Assembly: GCA_964415175.1 (NCBI GenBank)
Contig: CAYPYG010000037.1
Span: 1-26,257, forward strand
Direction: 5' to 3'
Length of the DNA: 26,257 nt
Source of the DNA: UBA2231 sp964415175
GTDB lineage: Bacteria > Elusimicrobiota > Elusimicrobia > Elusimicrobiales > UBA9959
In this document: positions 21,723 to 26,257 of the stretch, in pieces
Layout: each line of letters opens with the position of its first letter
Position numbering within the stretch: the stretch's first letter is position 1
Notes under the pieces: generated by a model
Told to the model about the DNA's origin: nothing
Database searches by the model: none
Seen by the model: only the letters and a program-made list of their open reading frames with translations
Position numbers and translations under genes: made by a program

Positions 21723-22607
21723 ATGAGATACCTCGACCAGGAGACCGCTTCCCGCGTCAGGGCCAGGGCCCTGCGGCCGCTGCGGCTGGCCGGTTCCGGC
21801 CGCGCGGAAGGGTTCCACGCCGCCAGGTCCTCGCACGGCCCCGGCCAGGAGTTTTCCGAGTACAGGGCCTATTCCGAAGGCGATCCGGTCCGCTCCATCG
21901 ACTGGAAACTTTACGCGCGCAGCGACCGCTATTACCTGCGCCGGTTCAGCAGGGAGGAGGCCATCCGCTTCGAGATCCTCGCCGACGCCTCGGCCTCCAT
22001 GTCCTTCGCCGGGCCGGGCGCGCTCTTCTCCAAGTGGGAGTACGCCTGCCGCTTCGCGATGGCCCTGGCCTGCCTCTGCCTTTTCAGGCGCGATCCCTGC
22101 GGCCTGGAATTCCTGCCGTCCGCCCCCGGCCGGGGCGTGCCGCAGGGCGCCGGCGCCGGCCACCTGGCGCGCCTCGACGCCGCTTTCGCCGCGGTCTCGC
22201 CGTCGGGCGCCTGGGACGGCCTCTCGGGGCTGGCCCCGCGCTCCTCCGGCGGGAAACGCCCGTCGCTGTTCTTCTTTTCCGACCTGCTCTGCGGCCGCGC
22301 CGAACTGGAAGCGGCGGCCAGGGAACTGGCCGCCAGGGCCGGCCGGTGCTTCGTGCTGCATCTGCAGGACCCGGGCGAGTTCGGCTTCCCCTGGCGCGGC
22401 GAGACGCTTTTTTCCGGGCTCGAGGGCGAAGGCCGGGAGACGGGCCGCGCCGACGAGCTGGAAGGGGCCTACCGGGCGGCCGCCGCCCGCAGGCTCGCTC
22501 TCTGTTCCCGCCTCTTCTCCTCCCCCAGGCTCTCCTATTTCCCTTTGCGCACGGACCTGTCCCTCGCCCGCAACCTGGACGGGTTCCTCGCGGGATGGCT
22601 GAAGTGA
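21723..22607 (+). CDS. DUF58-domain protein (VWA-like)
   Basis: The 294-residue product carries the DUF58 core: EYRAYSEGDPVRSIDWKLYAR near residues 46-66, then RRFSREEAIRFEILADASASM with a D-x-S-x-S metal site from Asp88. There is no TM helix, so it is cytoplasmic or peripheral. DUF58 proteins almost always accompany MoxR ATPases and are thought to be assembly or regulatory partners. It begins 27 bases after the moxR stop. The ribosome site is weak (GGAAAG). Confidence 0.93.
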   Translation: MRYLDQETASRVRARALRPLRLAGSGRAEGFHAARSSHGPGQEFSEYRAYSEGDPVRSIDWKLYARSDRYYLRRFSREEAIRFEILADASASMSFAGPGALFSKWEYACRFAMALACLCLFRRDPCGLEFLPSAPGRGVPQGAGAGHLARLDAAFAAVSPSGAWDGLSGLAPRSSGGKRPSLFFFSDLLCGRAELEAAARELAARAGRCFVLHLQDPGEFGFPWRGETLFSGLEGEGRETGRADELEGAYRAAAARRLALCSRLFSSPRLSYFPLRTDLSLARNLDGFLAGWLK

Positions 22608-22617
22608 GGGGGCCGCT

Positions 22618-24633
22618 GTGACCTTCGGCAGGGAATGGGCGCTCTGGCTGGTGCCCGCGGCCTTCCTGCTGCCGCTGCTTCCCCGCCTCCTGCTGCGGCC
22701 GCCGCGCCCGGAAGTGCGGTTCGGCGCCATGCTGCTGCTGCGCGAGGCGCTGGCCGGGGCCGGGGCCGCCCGGCGCGCCCGGCCGGTCCTGGCCCTGCTC
22801 CTGCGCTGCCTCGGCGCGGCTTCCGCAGCCTTCGCCTTCTCCGACCCGGTGCTGGACGGCTCTTCTCTGCCGTTCCTGCCCGCCGCCGGGCGCGCGCCTT
22901 CGGACGTCGTGATACTTCTCGACAAGTCCTATTCGATGCGCACGGCTTTCGCCGGCGGCGACAGGTTCTCGCTGGCCGCGGAGACCGCCGCGGCGGCGCT
23001 GCGCTCCCTCGGTCCCGGGGACAGGGCCGCGCTGATACTCTTCGACGACGAAGTAAGGGGCGGGGCCGAGTGGGGCGCCGGGCCGGAGGAACTGGCGCGG
23101 CTGGCGCTCTCGGCGCGCCCTGGCTGGGGCGTCACGGATTACCGGCCGGCTCTGGAAGCCGCGTTCGCCCTGCTCTCGGACGGTTCGCGGCCGGAGGCGC
23201 GGAAAAAGGCGCTGGTGCTCGGCGACGGTGCGGCCGACGGTTTTGCGCGCATGCGGGACGGGCCGTCCGCGCTGGCCGGGTATTCCCCGTCCTTCGCCCT
23301 GGCCGGCCTGGACTTCCCGGAAGCGCCTGCCAATTACTGGGCGGCCGGCGTGAAGCGAGCGGGTCCGGGCCGCGCCCCGGAGGCGACGGTCTCCTGGAAC
23401 GACGCGGCCCGCTCCTCTCCGCCTTCGCATGTCTCGCTTTGCGCGCCGGGCGGGACGACCCTGCCCGGTCCCCGTCTCCGGCGCCTGGGAGAGGCTTCCG
23501 CGTCCGCCGTTCTCTCCGCGGAGCCGCCCCGGGGCTGCGCCGCGGCCGGCCCCGACGCCCTCTCCGCCGACGACAGGCGCTACTACGCTTTCGGAGGCGC
23601 CGCTTCCGGCGCCGGCGCGCTGGTGCTGCATCCCGGCCCGGAGTCCCCTCCGCCGGGCGGGGCGGCCTATTTCCTCAGGAAATACTTTTCCTCCCGCCCC
23701 TCCTCCAGAGGGACCGTTTTCAGGGACCACGGCTCCCTGGCCGCGGCCGGGGAAGGCCGCGGGCCCCTGGTGCTGGCGGGGCTTCCGCCTTTCTCGCCGG
23801 CGGGCGCGGCCGCGCTGGGCCGCCGCCTGTCGGAAGGCGGCGCCGTGATCGCTTTCGTCTCCTCCTCGCTGCCGCAGGCCGGCGAGCTCAAGTCGTATTT
23901 CGGCCTTTCCGCCTCCGGTCCCGAGCGGGGCGAGTTCCGGGCGGCGGACTGGCCGGCGGACGCCCTGCCGGGCTTCCTCCCGTCCGCCTATGAATCCGGA
24001 CGGGTCTCGGCCTCTTCCCTCTACCGCCTGGCGCCGGGGCCTTACGAGACCCTGCTCGAGTTTGCCGGGCCCGGCGGGGAGAAGGTCCCGGCGCTGGTCA
24101 GGGTCCGCGTCGGCGCCGGCCTCGCTTATGTCTGGACCGCCGGGCTGGACCTGGCCTGGTGCGACCTGGCCGTCAAGCCGCTGTTCCCCGGTTTTTTCTC
24201 CGCGCTGCTGGAGGCGGCCGCCGACGACGGATACGGGCCTTCCGGAGCGGGGGCCGCGGTGGGCGCGGCCGGCGCGATCCGTTACCCCCGCCCTCCCCCC
24301 GCCGGCGGCGCGGAACTGCGCGGGCCCTCCGGCGCCGTCGAGAGGCTGCGCTACAGGGCGGGCGCGTTCGAGGTCCCGCCGCAGGACGAGCCCGGTCTCT
24401 ACTCCTGGCGCGCCGGCGGCGAGAGCGGTTTTTACGCGGTCAACCTCGACCATTCCACCGGCGAAAGCCGGCTGCTGCGCGCCGCCGAAGCGCCGTGGAC
24501 GCGCCTGCCGGCCGCCTCCGCCGCCGAAGCCGCTCTTCTTTTCATTACCGGGGTCGGCGTCCGCCCCGTCTTTCTCCTGCTGGCCGCGCTGCTGCTCTCG
24601 GCCGAAGTCCTGCTGCTCGGGAGGCGCCCGTGA
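22618..24633 (+). CDS. BatA-like membrane protein with VWA domain
   Basis: The 671-residue product has an N-terminal BatA-type segment: TM helix at about 8-24, a second at about 57-78, and a VRFGAMLLLREAL stretch between. A VWA domain follows (about 98-280) with an intact MIDAS site, D102-x-S-x-S in LLDKSYSM, plus GVTDYRPAL. A long extracytoplasmic region (about 285-640) precedes a C-terminal TM helix at about 640-668. The start is GTG at 22618, with GAGGGGG about 5 bases before it. It sits 10 bases behind the DUF58 gene and ends in a GTGA overlap with the DUF4159 gene. Confidence 0.9.
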   Translation: MTFGREWALWLVPAAFLLPLLPRLLLRPPRPEVRFGAMLLLREALAGAGAARRARPVLALLLRCLGAASAAFAFSDPVLDGSSLPFLPAAGRAPSDVVILLDKSYSMRTAFAGGDRFSLAAETAAAALRSLGPGDRAALILFDDEVRGGAEWGAGPEELARLALSARPGWGVTDYRPALEAAFALLSDGSRPEARKKALVLGDGAADGFARMRDGPSALAGYSPSFALAGLDFPEAPANYWAAGVKRAGPGRAPEATVSWNDAARSSPPSHVSLCAPGGTTLPGPRLRRLGEASASAVLSAEPPRGCAAAGPDALSADDRRYYAFGGAASGAGALVLHPGPESPPPGGAAYFLRKYFSSRPSSRGTVFRDHGSLAAAGEGRGPLVLAGLPPFSPAGAAALGRRLSEGGAVIAFVSSSLPQAGELKSYFGLSASGPERGEFRAADWPADALPGFLPSAYESGRVSASSLYRLAPGPYETLLEFAGPGGEKVPALVRVRVGAGLAYVWTAGLDLAWCDLAVKPLFPGFFSALLEAAADDGYGPSGAGAAVGAAGAIRYPRPPPAGGAELRGPSGAVERLRYRAGAFEVPPQDEPGLYSWRAGGESGFYAVNLDHSTGESRLLRAAEAPWTRLPAASAAEAALLFITGVGVRPVFLLLAALLLSAEVLLLGRRP

Positions 24634-25388
24634 AGCGCGCGGCGCTGCTCCTCGCGTCGGCGCTCTGCTGCACCCCGCCGGCGGCGGGAGAGGTCCCTTC
24701 GGGAAACTTCGCCCTGGCCGAACTGGACCTCGGCCCCGGCTGCCGGGCGCCGGAAGGGACCTGGAAAGAGGCTTTCGATTTCATACGGCTGAACACCAGC
24801 GTGGAGCCGGACCCGGAAGTGCCGAGGCTCGCGCCCGGCGACCCGCGGCTGGTCTACCACCCCTTCCTGGCAGTCTCCTGTTCCAAGGCCCCGCCCGCGC
24901 TCTCCTATTCCGCCATAACGGCGCTGCGCCTCCACCTTTCGGCCGGGGGAACGCTGCTGCTGAACAACTCCTCCGGGGCGAGGGGCGGCTCCGTCGAGCG
25001 CTGGGCGCGGGACTTCGCCGGTCTGCTGCTCCCGGGCGCCGGGCTGGAGCCTCTTCCTCCCGGCCACGTCCTTTTCAAGAGCTTTTTCATCTCGCGCGGC
25101 CGCGGGGGCCGCTTCGACCTGCAGGCCGTCCCCGAGGCGGCTTTCCGGTCGGACCGGGCCGCCGTGATCTACAGCGCGAACGATCTGGCCGGGATCTGGC
25201 CCGTTTCGGCGGCCGGCGCGCCGGTCTATCCCTGCCTGCCCGGCGGCGAGCCGCAGCGCCTGGAGGGCCGGCGGCTCTTCCTTAATATCGTGATGTACGC
25301 GCTGACCGGCTCCTACAAGGAGGACGCCGTGCACCAGCCTTTCCTTATAGAGAAGATGCGCCGCCTCTCCTCGGGGGAGACGCCATGA
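24630..25388 (+). CDS. DUF4159-domain secreted protein
   Basis: The 252-residue product starts at GTG 24630, overlapping the previous stop as GTGA. It has a signal peptide (MKRAALLLASALCCTPPAAG; the Cys residues leave lipoprotein processing possible but no clear lipobox). The DUF4159 pattern is visible: FDFIRLNTSVEPD, LVYHPFLAVS, ITALRLHLSAGGTLLLNNSSG and a late FLNIVMYALTG. The family resembles a glutamine-amidotransferase-like fold without known activity and is commonly encoded beside MoxR, DUF58 and VWA genes. It should act in the periplasm. The 3' end overlaps the next ATG. Confidence 0.88.
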   Translation: MKRAALLLASALCCTPPAAGEVPSGNFALAELDLGPGCRAPEGTWKEAFDFIRLNTSVEPDPEVPRLAPGDPRLVYHPFLAVSCSKAPPALSYSAITALRLHLSAGGTLLLNNSSGARGGSVERWARDFAGLLLPGAGLEPLPPGHVLFKSFFISRGRGGRFDLQAVPEAAFRSDRAAVIYSANDLAGIWPVSAAGAPVYPCLPGGEPQRLEGRRLFLNIVMYALTGSYKEDAVHQPFLIEKMRRLSSGETP

Positions 25389-26257
25389 GCGCCGAACTGG
25401 GCGCCGGCTGGGCGCTGCTCCCGGCCGCGCTCCTGCTGCCGGCCGCGGCCTGGCGGGTCTTCCGCGGCCGCGGCGCGCCGCGCGCCGTGGTCCGCCTGAG
25501 ACTCGCCTCTTTCCTGGTCCTGGCGGCGGCGCTGGCCGATCCCCTGCTTTTCCGCTCCGAGAGAAGGCCCGTTCCCCCCCGGGCGGCTTTTCTCCTGGAT
25601 TCCGGCGCCGCCATGGCCGCGCCCTGCGGGGAAAAGACCGGCCTGTCGCGCCGGGACTGCGCCGCGGACTGGTTCCGCGGACTGTCGCCGCGGCTTTCGG
25701 CCGGGGCCTCGGCCGCGCTGTTCTATTTCCCAGGGGCGGACGCGCCTCTTCAGAAGGAAGCGCCCTCCTCGTTCCCGGCGGAGCGCGATCTCGGCGCGGC
25801 CCTGGAGCGGCTCTCCTCCGCGCCGGGCGGGCCCTGGGACGAGGTGTTCGTGCTGACCTCCGGCCCCGGCCTTTCCTTCCCCCCTATAGGAGCTTCGCGT
25901 CCCGGCGTGACGCTGATAGCCGTCGGCGCGGCCGGCCGCCGCGGGCTCGGCGAGCCGCGGGTCTCCGCGCCTCCTTTCGCCTACCTGCACATGCCTTTCC
26001 GCGTTTTCGCGGAGGCGAGGCTGGAGCGGGCGGAGGCGGGCGAGAAGGCCTCGCTGGAAATCCTTCTGCCCGACGGGACCCGGGTCTCCTCCGCCGCCCT
26101 GAGGACGGACGCCTACGGCGTCTTCGGCGCGACCTTCACGCTGCGGCGCGACGCGCCGGGGCTCGCCGGCTACCGGGTGCGCGCGAGGGCGGGCGGCTTC
26201 GTTTCCTCGTCGGAATTCAGGGTGCAGGCCGTGCGTGAGAAACTGCGGGTGCTGCAT
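25385..26257 (+). CDS. Membrane/VWA-like protein, 3' end beyond the window
   Basis: An open frame of 291 codons starts at ATG 25385, overlapping the DUF4159 stop (ATGA), and runs off the window. Two TM helices lie at about 7-24 and 38-54 (LASFLVLAAALADPLLF), a BatA-like arrangement. A VWA-like region follows (about 65-180), but the metal site is eroded: LLDSGAAM replaces D-x-S-x-S. Residues from about 195 resemble an Ig-like beta domain (ASLEILLPDGTRVSSAALRTD). In similar operons such proteins continue into a glutamine-amidotransferase-like domain and another TM helix, which cannot be seen here. Confidence 0.82.
   Translation, partial: MSAELGAGWALLPAALLLPAAAWRVFRGRGAPRAVVRLRLASFLVLAAALADPLLFRSERRPVPPRAAFLLDSGAAMAAPCGEKTGLSRRDCAADWFRGLSPRLSAGASAALFYFPGADAPLQKEAPSSFPAERDLGAALERLSSAPGGPWDEVFVLTSGPGLSFPPIGASRPGVTLIAVGAAGRRGLGEPRVSAPPFAYLHMPFRVFAEARLERAEAGEKASLEILLPDGTRVSSAALRTDAYGVFGATFTLRRDAPGLAGYRVRARAGGFVSSSEFRVQAVREKLRVLH

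Noticed and set aside
20598..24453. Long minus-strand open frames opposite the moxR operon
   Set aside because: They consist of Arg/Gly/Pro/Ala-rich sequence typical of antisense frames at high GC. The plus-strand frames hold recognisable AAA+, DUF58 and VWA motifs.

Overview
The window is a GC-rich bacterial scaffold with one 100-base run of N (749-848). An ExbB/ExbD/TonB energy-transduction operon indicates a Gram-negative envelope. Other contents are GroESL under a CIRCE operator, eukaryotic-type Ser/Thr kinases, a CHASE2 kinase and a MoxR/DUF58/VWA/DUF4159 operon. This mix would fit Elusimicrobiota or a similar deep-branching Gram-negative phylum, but no taxonomic marker is decisive, so that placement is inference.

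Left end (1-1188): a class I methyltransferase gene sits beside the gap. Beyond the gap lie a tRNA-Ser(GCT) gene, its terminator, a direct repeat carrying the tRNA 3' end, and two hairpins whose stems show a compensatory base change. Repeats here probably caused the gap.

1189-4728 (minus strand): an operon reads exbB/tolQ, exbD/tolR, tonB/tolA, two tandem paralogous three-TM proteins of unknown function, then an NAD-dependent epimerase-like gene. The first helix of both small proteins keeps the histidine that marks TonB/TolA transmembrane helices. They may therefore be additional partners of the ExbBD motor, which makes this the best candidate here for an undescribed system. The downstream paralog appears to use a CTG start.

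4790-9996: a GYF_2-like/coiled-coil protein, MtnA, a DUF167 protein and a YggS-type PLP protein are on the minus strand, with a large hairpin plus T-tract just before mtnA. An MFS transporter (+) converges on, and overlaps, a TPR-like membrane protein gene (-).

10002-12176: groES-groEL is transcribed on the minus strand from a strong sigma70-type promoter. A clear CIRCE overlaps its -35 edge and a second, degenerate CIRCE-like element overlaps the -10/start region.

12195-19694 (minus strand): a five-gene phospho-signalling operon reads receiver-GGDEF, membrane Ser/Thr kinase, CHASE2-TM-TPR-kinase, PP2C phosphatase, FHA protein. The first three junctions are ATGA overlaps. Diverging from it at 19887 is a protein with an N-terminal excisionase/MerR-type HTH and a C-terminal receiver.

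20466-26257 (plus strand): a consensus-like promoter is followed at once by a perfect terminator hairpin with a C-rich loop, predicting an RNA of about 50 nt. Then come moxR, a DUF58 gene, a BatA-like VWA gene, a DUF4159 gene and a truncated membrane/VWA-like gene running off the window; the last three overlap or are tightly packed. This is a classic MoxR-type operon, probably envelope-related.
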